Shown: piece by piece, positions 1-7,049 of the stretch
How the letters are laid out: the number at the start of each line of letters is the position of its first letter
How positions within the stretch are numbered: the first letter of the stretch is position 1
NCBI GenBank assembly: GCA_964640945.1
Contig: CAZXIV010000009.1
Location: 1 to 47,910 of the forward strand
DNA: 47,910 nucleotides
Source of the DNA: JAGOUB01 sp964640945
GTDB lineage: Bacteria > Patescibacteriota > Gracilibacteria > Peribacterales > Peribacteraceae
Reading direction: 5' to 3'
Translations under genes and position numbers: made by a program
Notes under the pieces: generated by a model
Database searches by the model: none
What the model saw: the letters and a program-made list of their open reading frames with translations, nothing else
Told to the model about the DNA's origin: nothing

Positions 1-71
1 CCCGGCAGGATTTGAACCTACGACTTCCAGATCCGCAATCTGGCGTTCTATCCGGGCTGAACTACGGGCGC
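1..71 (-). tRNA. tRNA-Arg, anticodon GCG, 3' end cut by window edge
   Basis: Read on the minus strand this gives a 7-nt 5' acceptor strand GCGCCCG, a D arm (GTTC/GAAC), an anticodon stem CCAGA/TCTGG with loop TTGCGGA, a 5-nt variable region, and a T arm with loop TTCAAAT. The anticodon is GCG at plus positions 34-36, which reads arginine CGC and CGU. G37 and A20 (an Arg identity base) fit. Only four bases of the 3' acceptor strand are visible; the rest and any CCA lie outside. A GCG anticodon for Arg is unusual, because bacteria normally use ACG deaminated to ICG. Confidence 0.9.
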
Positions 72-442
72 ACAAGAGGGAAGGAACCGAAGCGCCGCCT
101 CATGCGCTCTAGGGCCACGGCAGGGTACCAAGGAGACCGGACGCCGACAAGGCGCGTTTTCACGACCCTTGCATTCTACAGAGTAAAGTATCTTTTGCGC
201 TATTTGTCTGCGTGGGCCATTAATTCTAGAGAGATTTTTTGCAAAGAAAAGCAGATTGCCGGCAGAAGAAGAGGACGCGGAAAAAACCCCTTTTACAGAG
301 TCATTTTATCGTCCTTGGCGAACCCCCTTTAAGGATCGTCTGGCGGGCGTATGGTTCGGCCGAGCTTGGCGCCTGGAGAAGTGGATCGTTCACAGCTTCA
401 GAAAATGTCTCGCTCAACCATCCTAGTGGAAGGAGTCTGAAA
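72..442. other. Intergenic stretch, no gene recognised
   Basis: These 371 bases lie between the divergent tRNA-Arg and the first plus-strand ORF. Long open frames run through (12-332 and the extended 239-760 frame), but their translations are Arg/Lys-rich without recognisable composition and the first lacks a ribosome binding site. The region should contain the tRNA promoter on the minus strand and a promoter for the plus-strand genes. I could not pick either with confidence. Confidence 0.5.
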
Positions 443-760
443 ATGTGGGCATGTAAAGCGTTGTTTGTCACCCTTAAGGGGGTGGTGGGCGTCCTTGCCG
501 CCGTCGGCGGGGCCTCGGTCTACGCCGTCACTATGTTGGTTATGGGCCACTGGGGCCCCGAACAAATCATGAAAGGCGTTGCCATTGTCGAGCACGCCCA
601 GGCCTGGATCGCCGGCTTGTCCGGCGGTGGCATCCTTGCCGCCTTCGTGCGGTACGGCGCTCCTGTTCTGTCACAGTTTATGTCGGATCGAAGTGCGGCT
701 CGCCAGCAATCACTCGCGCAGCAAGTAGCCGAGATCCTGGCCAGTAAGGCCCGCCCTTAG
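443..760 (+). CDS. Small hydrophobic membrane protein, unknown
   Basis: Encodes 105 residues starting MWACKALF. I chose this ATG because a clear AAGGAG lies at 430-435 with 7-nt spacing; the open frame extends upstream to 239 but that part is basic and has no ribosome binding site. Residues about 8-35 and 52-72 are hydrophobic and rich in Gly/Ala/Val, predicting two membrane passes, followed by a short helical Gln/Ala-rich tail (about 80-105). Size and topology resemble small holin-like or accessory membrane proteins, but there is no motif that proves a function. It is followed by a second small ORF and is probably cotranscribed with it. Confidence 0.55.
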   Translation: MWACKALFVTLKGVVGVLAAVGGASVYAVTMLVMGHWGPEQIMKGVAIVEHAQAWIAGLSGGGILAAFVRYGAPVLSQFMSDRSAARQQSLAQQVAEILASKARP

Positions 761-792
761 ACAGGGAGTCGTTGTCTCCGCGGGGGAGACAC

Positions 793-957
793 GTGCTCGT
801 GCAGGCGATACGCAGTCTTGCGAAAGTGGCCGTCAAGGCCGTCGCCACCACTGTGTTCGCCGAGTACGAACCCTTCATTACCGGTCTGATCCAATCCGTC
901 CGCGGTCCCATTGGTGACTTCTGGATCCGGGGTCCGCCCCCGGCCACCGTCTACTAA
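793..957 (+). CDS. Small unknown protein (54 aa)
   Basis: A short ORF 32 bases downstream of the small membrane protein. It would start at GTG 793 behind GGGGGAG (about 781-787), or at TTG 772 behind AGGGAG (763-768). The product begins with an amphipathic Ala/Val/Lys-rich helix and ends with a Gly-Pro-Pro-rich tail; no family is recognised. Strong hairpins follow the stop codon. The start is uncertain and the ORF could be non-coding, but the position and purine-rich site support it as the second gene of a small operon. Confidence 0.35.
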   Translation: MLVQAIRSLAKVAVKAVATTVFAEYEPFITGLIQSVRGPIGDFWIRGPPPATVY

Positions 958-983
958 CGGTCCTGCCTCATGAAGTAAAAACA

Positions 984-1002
984 GGCGGCCACCTTGGCCG
1001 CC
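984..1002 (-). terminator. Hairpin with T-run on minus strand, likely gmk terminator
   Basis: GGCGGCCA (984-991) pairs perfectly with TGGCCGCC (995-1002) around a 3-nt loop. Read on the minus strand it is followed by TGTTTTTA. It lies downstream of gmk, which is transcribed leftwards. Confidence 0.6.
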
Positions 1003-1037
1003 ACCACAATCGTTGCAGTCGTTAAACCTACCATCGT

Positions 1038-1173
1038 TGAACCCGCGCGGATCGGCTGCGCGGGAAGTTCACCTACTTAATGCACAATCCGAGGGCATAA
1101 AGAATCGGTCTGTCACAACCTAAAACTCGCTAACCCCTTCACCGGGGTATCCACGGTTCATCCTCATTGAACC
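1038..1173 (+). other. Structured non-coding stretch (3' UTR or small RNA)
   Basis: Three hairpins in a row precede the plus-strand terminator. CCCGCGC (1042-1048) pairs with GCGCGGG (1058-1064), flanked by TGAA/TTCA. ACCCC (1133-1137) pairs with GGGGT (1144-1148). GGTTCA (1155-1160) pairs with TGAACC (1168-1173). No convincing ORF is present. It could be the 3' UTR of the 443-957 transcript or a separate small RNA; I see no clear promoter. Confidence 0.4.
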
Positions 1174-1174
1174 C

Positions 1175-1207
1175 AGCCCCTCGCTCACCGAGCGTAGGGG
1201 CTTTTTT
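1175..1207 (+). terminator. Rho-independent terminator
   Basis: AGCCCCT (1175-1181) pairs with AGGGGCT (1196-1202), with inner CGCT/AGCG, followed by six T (1202-1207). It ends rightward transcription and its T-run runs into the gmk stop codon on the opposite strand. Confidence 0.8.
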
Positions 1208-1802
1208 AGGCGCCGGTAATCAGGCGCTCCACTGTATCCACCGTCTCCATTAGCTTCCCCTCGCGATTCACGATCTTGGCGTCGCACAGCGCCGCTTTGG
1301 CGAGCTCGTGGTCCATGCTCTCGATCCGGTGCTGCAGTTCCGCGGGCGGCAGCGGCGCGCGTTCCGTAATGTGCGCCACCAGCTGCTCGGTGCTTTCGGG
1401 CAGGATGAAGATGGAAAGCAGGCGGATCGGCGTCTCGCCCAGGAGTTCGGGGTGGGCCTTCAGCGCCTCGAGCCCCTGCATGTCGATCTCGCGCAATACG
1501 ATCTTGCCGGCGCGGACGGCCTCGACAATCTCGGCGGTGACTGTCCCGTAGCGGGCGGTCTGGTGCACCACTTGCCATTCCAAAAACTTCCCAGCGGCGA
1601 TCCACTGGTCGAATTCGGCGTCGTTCAAGAAGTAATAGGACTCGTCGCCCTCGCCCGGCCGGCGCGCGCGGGTGGTGGCGGAGCGGGGGAGGTGGTACTC
1701 GGGGTGGCGGGTCCGCAGCTCCTTCACGATCGAGCTCTTGCCCACGCCGCTCGGGCCGATGAGTAAGACGAGCGTGCCGAAGGCGCTCGGGGCGGAAGCC
1801 AT
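1206..1802 (-). CDS. gmk: Guanylate kinase
   Basis: Phosphorylates GMP (and dGMP) to GDP with ATP in the cytoplasm. The 198-residue protein has the family's usual length. The P-loop GPSGVGKSS is at residues 16-24, followed by the conserved SATTRARRPGEGD region (about 41-53) that binds GMP. The start at 1802 fits a promoter on the minus strand, TTGCGC (1835-1840) - 17 nt - TAGGAT (1812-1817), whose -10 ends only 9 nt before the ATG, predicting a near-leaderless mRNA. It is transcribed divergently from the structured RNA at 1868. The call is secure. Confidence 0.96.
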   Translation of the reverse strand: MASAPSAFGTLVLLIGPSGVGKSSIVKELRTRHPEYHLPRSATTRARRPGEGDESYYFLNDAEFDQWIAAGKFLEWQVVHQTARYGTVTAEIVEAVRAGKIVLREIDMQGLEALKAHPELLGETPIRLLSIFILPESTEQLVAHITERAPLPPAELQHRIESMDHELAKAALCDAKIVNREGKLMETVDTVERLITGA

Positions 1803-1811
1803 GTGTCCGCA

Positions 1812-1861
1812 ATCCTAGAGTCCTTTCACTCCTTGCGCAAAATCTGTTCTTAAGGTACAAT
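1812..1861. promoter_or_regulatory. Symmetric divergent promoters sharing one palindromic -35
   Basis: The palindrome TTGCGCAA (1833-1840) supplies a -35 in both directions. On the plus strand TTGCGC (1833-1838) - 17 nt - TACAAT (1856-1861) drives the RNA starting near 1868. On the minus strand TTGCGC (1835-1840) - 17 nt - TAGGAT (1812-1817) drives gmk. The two polymerases could not occupy the site together. Confidence 0.7.
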
Positions 1862-1867
1862 ATCTGG

Positions 1868-2247
1868 ATTGCTCTTTTCAGCTCCGTTCGGCGGGAGAGG
1901 CGAGGGACGACGGCGGGCACTCCTTATTCGGAGCTTGCTTCCGCGATCAGTCGCCCCTCACCCCTCCCTGCCTATGCCTGCGGACTTTAGCCGCCCGCAC
2001 CCAATAGGATCCCTCCTGATACGGAGGGAATCTACCTGCACAAACACACACAATGCCTCGCTTCCGGGCTACAAGAAGCGGTCGATTCCCGAATCCCTCG
2101 GGATGCACACAAACACACAAGGAGGCGAGCCCATTTCTCGCCAAACGCAGGTAGGGAGCGCGACCCTGGCCGGTCGCACTCTCGATCAACGGATCGAGAT
2201 CAACCGGGCGCCGACCTCGTAAAGAGGACGGCGCCCGTTTTCTTTTG
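1868..2247 (+). ncRNA. Candidate structured non-coding RNA of about 380 nt, family unknown
   Basis: A transcript with its own promoter (TTGCGC-17-TACAAT) and a strong terminator fills the gap between gmk and the asparaginase-like gene. Perfect stems follow one another: AGCTCCG 1880-1886 with CGGAGCT 1929-1935; CCCTCC 2011-2016 with GGAGGG 2023-2028; a long-range CTACCTGC 2032-2039 with GCAGGTAG 2147-2154; CGCTTC 2059-2064 with GAAGCG 2075-2080; TCCCGA 2087-2092 with TCGGGA 2098-2103; GGCGAG 2124-2129 with CTCGCC 2137-2142; GCGACC 2160-2165 with GGTCGC 2172-2177; TCTCGATC 2180-2187 with GATCGAGA 2192-2199. Two unpaired ACAAACACACA tracts (about 2040-2050 and 2109-2119) sit inside the long-range stem. 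I did not find RNase P, tmRNA, 6S or SRP signatures. The 117-residue ORF across it has no protein-like composition or ribosome binding site. Confidence 0.65.
2205..2247 (+). terminator. Rho-independent terminator of the structured RNA
   Basis: CGGGCGCCG (2205-2213) pairs with CGGCGCCCG (2229-2237), with an inner CCTC/GAGG pairing, followed by TTTTCTTTT. Confidence 0.9.
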
Positions 2248-2271
2248 AAAATGCTTCGGTAGGATTCCTCC

Positions 2272-3264
2272 ATGCCTCGACCGAAAATCGCAGTCATCCA
2301 CGTTGGTGGCTCCATTGGCATGGTCCGCAACCAAAAGACCGGCCGCATCGAGCAGGTCGACTCCGTCACAGACATCCACCGCTTCGTGCCCGAGCTCCAG
2401 AAGGAGGTATCGCTGGAGTTCTTCTCGTTGCAGAACATCCTCTCGTCCGAGATCCGCGCCGAGCACTGGAGCGAGATTGTGCGCACGATTGCCGGCGTCT
2501 ACGACGACTATGAGGGCTTCGTCGTCATCCACGGCACCAACACCATGAGCTACACGGCCGCGGCGCTCAGCTTTGCGCTGCAGAATCTCAGCAAGCCCAT
2601 CGTCTTCACGGGTTCCATCCTGCCTATCAACGACATCGGCGGCGATGGCCGCGTCAACATCGTCTACGCCGTCCGCAGTGCCCAGCTTGATCTGGCCGAA
2701 GTGTGCATCACGCTCGGCCCGCGCGTGCTCCGCGGCAACCGCGCGGTCAAGACCGACCATGCCATTTTCGAAACTTTCGAGACGCCGAAGCTGGCCCCCT
2801 TGGCCGAGTTCCACACCAGCGTCGACTTACACCCCATGCGCACCGTCCGCCGCAAGCGCACGCTCGTCTGCCGCTCGGAGTTCGATAGCAACGTGGTCTG
2901 CGTAACGCTCCATCCCGGTGCGCCCATGCGCTACTTCGATGCCGTCTTAGATGCCGCCCCGCACGGCATCGTCATGCGCGCCTATGGCCTCGGCTTGCTG
3001 CCCGAAGAGCTTCTGCCCTGGCTTCGTCGCGCCAACGATCGCAAAATCCCCGTCGTCATCGTCTCGCAGTTGATTCGCGGCAACATCGATCTTCATAATT
3101 ACCACATGCAGCTTACCCTTGAGCAGCTGGGTATCATTTCGGCCAAGAATATGACGACTGAGTGCGCCATCGCCAAGTTAATGTGGGCCCTCACGCAGAC
3201 CAAGTCGGAGACGCGTCTCAAGGAATTAATGGAAAAGAATGTGGCCGGGGAGTTGGATGAATAA
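2272..3264 (+). CDS. Asparaginase/GatD-type amidohydrolase family protein with substituted active-site residues
   Basis: The 330-residue protein has the L-asparaginase type I fold signatures: an N-terminal glycine motif (GGSIGM, residues 12-17), HGTNTM (87-92), the TGS...P region (113-118) and the Lys-bearing RGNRAVK (154-160). In this family the nucleophile is the Thr of GGTIG, supported by a Thr-Asp pair in HGTD and a Lys. Here the nucleophile is Ser14 (TCC codon) and the Asp is Asn90 (AAC codon); Thr89 and Lys160 remain. Activity may therefore be weak, altered or lost. It could hydrolyse asparagine or act on another amide. The leader is pyrimidine-rich with no Shine-Dalgarno site, and the gene begins about 25 bases after the structured-RNA terminator. 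Confidence 0.8.
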   Translation: MPRPKIAVIHVGGSIGMVRNQKTGRIEQVDSVTDIHRFVPELQKEVSLEFFSLQNILSSEIRAEHWSEIVRTIAGVYDDYEGFVVIHGTNTMSYTAAALSFALQNLSKPIVFTGSILPINDIGGDGRVNIVYAVRSAQLDLAEVCITLGPRVLRGNRAVKTDHAIFETFETPKLAPLAEFHTSVDLHPMRTVRRKRTLVCRSEFDSNVVCVTLHPGAPMRYFDAVLDAAPHGIVMRAYGLGLLPEELLPWLRRANDRKIPVVIVSQLIRGNIDLHNYHMQLTLEQLGIISAKNMTTECAIAKLMWALTQTKSETRLKELMEKNVAGELDE

Positions 3265-3297
3265 GAAATCGAGTCTGCTAGAATAGGAGGCATGATC

Positions 3298-4479
3298 ATG
3301 CTCCGCCTCTCCCTCCTCACTGTGGCCGCCTGCGTCGTATCCGCTGTATCAGCGGTTCCGGCCGGGGCGGTGGCTGTTTGCTATCCTGCCGAGTACGAGT
3401 CGTCGTTTAGCGACGTCGACGGTTGTACGCTCTACGCGGGCGCCATCTACGCTCTCAAGGCCGATGGCATCGCCGAAGGTGTCCAGACGCCAACCGGCCG
3501 CGCCTACCAGCCGGCCCGTTCCATCAACCGCGCCGAATTCACCAAGCTCGTCCTCCTGGCCAGCGGGACCGATGCCCCGCCACCATGCGCCTCCGCGCCG
3601 TTCCCCGATGTCCCGAAAGACGCCTGGTACGCGCCCTACATCTGCGCCGCCAAGGACCGCGGCATCATCAGTGGCTTCCCTGATGGCACCTTCAAGCCCG
3701 GCATCGACGTCAATTTTGCCAATGGCGCCAAAATCCTGGTGAAATCCTTCGGCCTCGCCACCAATCCGGCCGATGCCAATTTTTCCTCAGACCAAAATTC
3801 GATCTGGTTCCGTCCCTACACGCAGGCCTTGCTCAAGCGGAGCGCCGTCGCCGAGAGCATCACCCGCTTCGACAGCCCACTCACGCGCGGCGAGATGGCC
3901 GAGATGCTCTACCGCTTGGGCGATCCGACCCGAACCTCGTTTGGCATCTACGAGCCCCTGGAGGGGACTGAGCCGCCGACGGCGGCGATGGGGTACGACC
4001 CCGCGGCTGCCATGGCTCTGCTCGGTTTTAGCGTCCTGCCGCCCGATCCGATCTTCATTTATACGCCGAGCACCGTGCGGATGTACGATACCGAGTTGAA
4101 GGGATATGCGTTCAAGCACGTGTTCCAGGCTGAGCGCTGCGGCGCTTCTGGCCTCTTCGAGCACTGCACGCCGGTCTTCGCCGATTGGTCCATCGGCTTC
4201 TACGAGACGCGCTTGCCGATATCGTCACTCGCCGATGAGGCTCTGCTCGCCGATCACCTCTACTTCGGCGGCCGTCCCTCCCGTTGTCTCACCATGGGCT
4301 CAGAAGGGGAGAATCGTACCGAATGTTTTGTCGCTCTTGGCGGTGGTCGGACGCTGGTGGTGGTCCGCGACTTCATCGATACCAACGTCGCCTATACGGA
4401 CGTCCCGGGCGTCACGCCCGTGGCATTCTCGGATGCGATGTTCGCTCGCATCCGGAGTTCCATGGAGTTCGCCGACTGA
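3298..4479 (+). CDS. Secreted S-layer-homology (SLH) domain protein
   Basis: The 393-residue exported protein begins with a signal peptide (about residues 1-26, ending before AVCYP). Three SLH-like repeats follow at about 36-90, 100-152 and 160-210, recognisable by FxDV...Y..I..L...G...G and the final R.E motifs (NRAEF, TRGEM). SLH domains normally anchor proteins to secondary cell-wall polymers. The C-terminal 180 residues are an unrecognised domain with several Cys. I chose ATG 3298 rather than 3292 because AGGAGG (3285-3290) lies 7 nt from 3298 but only 1 nt from 3292. It starts 33 bases after the asparaginase-like gene on the same strand. Confidence 0.88.
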   Translation: MLRLSLLTVAACVVSAVSAVPAGAVAVCYPAEYESSFSDVDGCTLYAGAIYALKADGIAEGVQTPTGRAYQPARSINRAEFTKLVLLASGTDAPPPCASAPFPDVPKDAWYAPYICAAKDRGIISGFPDGTFKPGIDVNFANGAKILVKSFGLATNPADANFSSDQNSIWFRPYTQALLKRSAVAESITRFDSPLTRGEMAEMLYRLGDPTRTSFGIYEPLEGTEPPTAAMGYDPAAAMALLGFSVLPPDPIFIYTPSTVRMYDTELKGYAFKHVFQAERCGASGLFEHCTPVFADWSIGFYETRLPISSLADEALLADHLYFGGRPSRCLTMGSEGENRTECFVALGGGRTLVVVRDFIDTNVAYTDVPGVTPVAFSDAMFARIRSSMEFAD

Positions 4480-4486
4480 GCGCGGT

Positions 4487-4654
4487 TCACTCGTCCTTGG
4501 GTTTCTTATTCTCCTTCTCTTCGATCAGGCTCTTGCCTACGATTGAGCCCACCGCGCCGCCGATCACCAGACCGACGATGAGGGAATTGAGGAGGCCAGA
4601 CTTTTTCTTCTTAGGTTGGTCCTCGGCCGTTGGTTTGCGCTTGCGGAAGAACAT
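4487..4654 (-). CDS. Tiny single-pass membrane protein
   Basis: A 55-residue ORF starts 5 nt after the stop of the phosphohexomutase gene and is probably cotranslated with it. It has a Lys-rich N-terminus (MFFRKRK, then KKKK at 15-18), one Gly/Val/Ile transmembrane segment (about 21-40, with glycine zipper spacing GLVIGGAVG) and a highly charged C-terminal tail ending KKPKDE. There is no Shine-Dalgarno site, as with many neighbours. It converges on the SLH gene, leaving only 7 bases between their stops. Function unknown. Confidence 0.65.
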   Translation of the reverse strand: MFFRKRKPTAEDQPKKKKSGLLNSLIVGLVIGGAVGSIVGKSLIEEKENKKPKDE

Positions 4655-4659
4655 AAAGA

Positions 4660-6045
4660 TTAGACGGCTAACCCGTGGTGCGTCTTACAGTAATCGATCA
4701 CCATTGCCTGCAGCTCGTCGAGCTGGGCAGCGCTGCGTGCCTCGATGTTGATCGTCAGGCAGGGCGTGGTGTTGCTCTGGCGGATACCCACCCAGGCGCC
4801 GTCCGCAAAGGCGATGCGCGCGCCGTCCATTGTCTCCACCGGGTTGGTCTTCTGAAAATACTCGGTCACAGCCTTCACCACTGCCCCTTTCTTGTCGTCA
4901 TCGCAGTAAGGACGGCGTTCCTCGGCCTGGTAGACCGTCGGGAACTCGGCCAAGATCGCCGAGAGCGGCTTGCCCGCGCGGCGCACGATGTCGAGCACAC
5001 GCAGGGCGCCGATGACCGCGTCGTCCACGCCGAAGTAGCCCTCACCGAAGAGAAAATGTCCCGATGTCTCCCCGCCGAGCAGGGCGCCTTCTTTCTGCAT
5101 GATCTGCTGCACGAACGAGCGTCCGACCTTGCTCATCACGGCGCGGCCGCCCATCTTCGCTACCTCGGTGGGGATAAGCCCCGAGTTGGTAACGGTGTAG
5201 ACCACGGCGTTGCCGGGGTTGCGGCTGAGCATGTCCTGGGCCATCAGGAGCAGGATCTCATCGTTGGAGCGGATCTGACCTTTCTCATCGACGATACCCA
5301 CGCGGTCGCCGTCGCCGTCGAAGGCGATACCCATCGTGAGCTTCTTACTGGTTACCAGCGCTTGCAGGTCCTTGAGCGTGCTCCGCTGGCTCGGGTCGGG
5401 GTGGTGGTTGGGGAAGGTGCCGTCGGGCTCAATATAGAGGCCGTCCACGCTCGCGCCGGCCGCCTGAAGGATCTCAACGTAGAGTGGGCCGGCCACGCCG
5501 TTACCGGCGTCGACGCCGATCGCCATGCCCTTGGCGGCGTCGGGGAACTGTTTTTGAAGGTTAGCCTTGTATGGTGTGGTGGCGTCGAGGGTTTCGGCGC
5601 TCCCGCCATCCTTCAGATCGAAGTCGTGGTTCTGGACGCGCTTGAGGATTCCTTGGATGTCGGCGCCGAAGAAGCCCTTGGCGTCGGCGAGCGAGAGCTT
5701 GAGGCCATTATCGTGCCCAGGGTTGTGGCTGGCGCTCACCTGCGCGCCGGCGTCGAGGCCGAAGTGGCAGATGGCAAAGTAGTTGAGTGGTGTCGGCGTC
5801 TGGCCGATGCGGAGTGCCTGGCAGCCGGCGGCCACGAGTCCCTTCACCAACGCCGCCTCAAAGGCGGGGCTCGTCACGCGGCAGTCGTGCCCCACGGCGA
5901 TCCTCGGTTGGTCCTTACCGCTCCGGGCGCGCACCTCAGAGCCAAAGGCCTGCCCCATCAATCGGTAGAGCTCAGGCGAGAGTTGGTCGGTCGCGTGGCC
6001 GCGGATGTCGTAGGCCCGAAAGACACGTGGATCAATGACAGTCAT
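4660..6045 (-). CDS. Phosphomannomutase/phosphoglucomutase
   Basis: Interconverts hexose 6-phosphates and 1-phosphates (mannose and/or glucose) to supply nucleotide sugars for surface polysaccharides. All four alpha-D-phosphohexomutase signatures are present in the 461-residue protein: catalytic phosphoserine loop SASHNP (104-109, Ser106), metal loop DGDGDR (243-248), sugar-binding GGETSGH (324-330) and phosphate-binding RQSNTTP (422-428). I placed the start at 6045 (MTVIDPRVFRAYDIRG), where the conserved N-terminal region begins, rather than at the open 6111. A near-leaderless arrangement (TAGTGT 8 nt upstream) is possible. Substrate preference cannot be read from sequence. Confidence 0.93.
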   Translation of the reverse strand: MTVIDPRVFRAYDIRGHATDQLSPELYRLMGQAFGSEVRARSGKDQPRIAVGHDCRVTSPAFEAALVKGLVAAGCQALRIGQTPTPLNYFAICHFGLDAGAQVSASHNPGHDNGLKLSLADAKGFFGADIQGILKRVQNHDFDLKDGGSAETLDATTPYKANLQKQFPDAAKGMAIGVDAGNGVAGPLYVEILQAAGASVDGLYIEPDGTFPNHHPDPSQRSTLKDLQALVTSKKLTMGIAFDGDGDRVGIVDEKGQIRSNDEILLLMAQDMLSRNPGNAVVYTVTNSGLIPTEVAKMGGRAVMSKVGRSFVQQIMQKEGALLGGETSGHFLFGEGYFGVDDAVIGALRVLDIVRRAGKPLSAILAEFPTVYQAEERRPYCDDDKKGAVVKAVTEYFQKTNPVETMDGARIAFADGAWVGIRQSNTTPCLTINIEARSAAQLDELQAMVIDYCKTHHGLAV

Positions 6046-6139
6046 GCCCCCGCACACTAGGCCAAGATCCCCGGGATTTCGAGGGCGATCAGCACGATTT
6101 GTTGTATACAATATGTACTCAGACTTTTCCTTCAGAGAT

Positions 6140-6156
6140 AGGGCTGTTTCAGCCCT
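6140..6156 (-). terminator. Hairpin downstream of the VirB2-like pair
   Basis: AGGGCTG (6140-6146) pairs with CAGCCCT (6150-6156) around a 3-nt loop, 3 bases past the stop of the leftward gene ending at 6159. There is no T-run, so it may be a weak terminator or an RNA-stabilising hairpin. Confidence 0.4.
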
Positions 6157-6158
6157 CC

Positions 6159-7049
6159 TTAGCCGCCAATGAGCTCCAAGATAAAGTTCACCAGCATGTA
6201 GCTTAAGAAGATGATGATGAGGCCGGTGCCGGCGCGCAGAATGAGGCTCTTCGCTTTGCCGTATTGGTCCTCGTCGCCGGCCGAAAGGATCATCATGATG
6301 GCCGCGTAGATGATCACCGCCAAGGCAACCAGCAGGATGATGCCGAGGATGCCGGCCACGATCTGGACGCCGCGGGCGATAATGGGATCTGGCGGGCCGC
6401 CGGTAGGGACGCCGAAGTCCGTAACGCCGAGGGCAGCCTTGATGGCCTCGCCCGTGATGATGAGCAATCCGCCGGCGATAATCGAGATGACGGCGCTTTT
6501 CAGACGGCCGCCGCCGTCATCAGTGCTTGTGAGCGCGCGGATGCCCGTGATGATGATGGCGAGAATGCAGATGACGGCGAAGCTCGTGAGCGCCCAGCGA
6601 GCCACACCCAAAATCTCTTCGGTGACGATTTGTGAGCCGGCCGTCACGCCCTCCGCGCTGGCCAGGATGCCTTCCTCGCCGCCGGCAGTGTAGAACGCTT
6701 GTAACATCACCGGCGCCAGGTAGGCGAGCATCACGGCTGCCAGGGTAACGGCGATCGCTTTCTTGGAGCGTGCCTGATCGTCTTCGGCGGAGGTATTGAG
6801 CAGTGTGAAGGCGTTGCGTACCAACGAGAAGGTGCCGGCGGCTACCACTAAAAGCTGGAAGCGACTGATGGCGAACTCCACGATTGAGAGGGCGCAAGCG
6901 AGGCCGTTACAGCCGCCTACACCGGAGGGCAGGTCGCCGGCCACGGCTTGGGCAGCGCCGCTCGCCAGGCCTTGGGCCAGGGCCAGGCCCGGCCAGGCGA
7001 GGGTGAGCAGGCCGACGGCGGTCCCGGCGATGGAGGCAAGGCGGGGCAT
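6159..7049 (-). CDS. VirB2/TrbC-like multi-pass membrane protein (second of tandem pair)
   Basis: The 296-residue protein has a signal sequence (MPRLASIAGTAVGLL..., cleavage after ALA about residue 25) and about six or seven hydrophobic segments. Charged connectors such as SAEDDQARSKK, STDDGGGRLKS and SAGDEDQYGKAK are each followed by a membrane helix, which suggests an internally repeated two-helix unit like VirB2/TrbC pilin precursors. Its ATG overlaps the upstream gene's TAA by one base (TAATG), so translation is coupled. Its C-terminus resembles that of the upstream gene (SY.LVNFI.EL versus SYILINFFLSL). Proteins of this kind in CPR genomes are often annotated as pilin-like; the actual role is not known. 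Confidence 0.7.
   Translation of the reverse strand: MPRLASIAGTAVGLLTLAWPGLALAQGLASGAAQAVAGDLPSGVGGCNGLACALSIVEFAISRFQLLVVAAGTFSLVRNAFTLLNTSAEDDQARSKKAIAVTLAAVMLAYLAPVMLQAFYTAGGEEGILASAEGVTAGSQIVTEEILGVARWALTSFAVICILAIIITGIRALTSTDDGGGRLKSAVISIIAGGLLIITGEAIKAALGVTDFGVPTGGPPDPIIARGVQIVAGILGIILLVALAVIIYAAIMMILSAGDEDQYGKAKSLILRAGTGLIIIFLSYMLVNFILELIGG

Noticed and set aside
1868..2247. Possible tmRNA, RNase P RNA, 6S RNA or a 117-residue protein gene
   Set aside because: None of the conserved cores (RNase P GAGGAAAGTCC, tmRNA tRNA-like ends and tag, SRP loop) is visible on either strand. The ORF has no ribosome binding site and an unprotein-like composition, while perfect RNA stems cover the region.
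4675..6060. 461-residue ORF on the plus strand
   Set aside because: It lies antisense to the phosphohexomutase gene, whose four catalytic motifs are intact; it is a GC-rich shadow frame.
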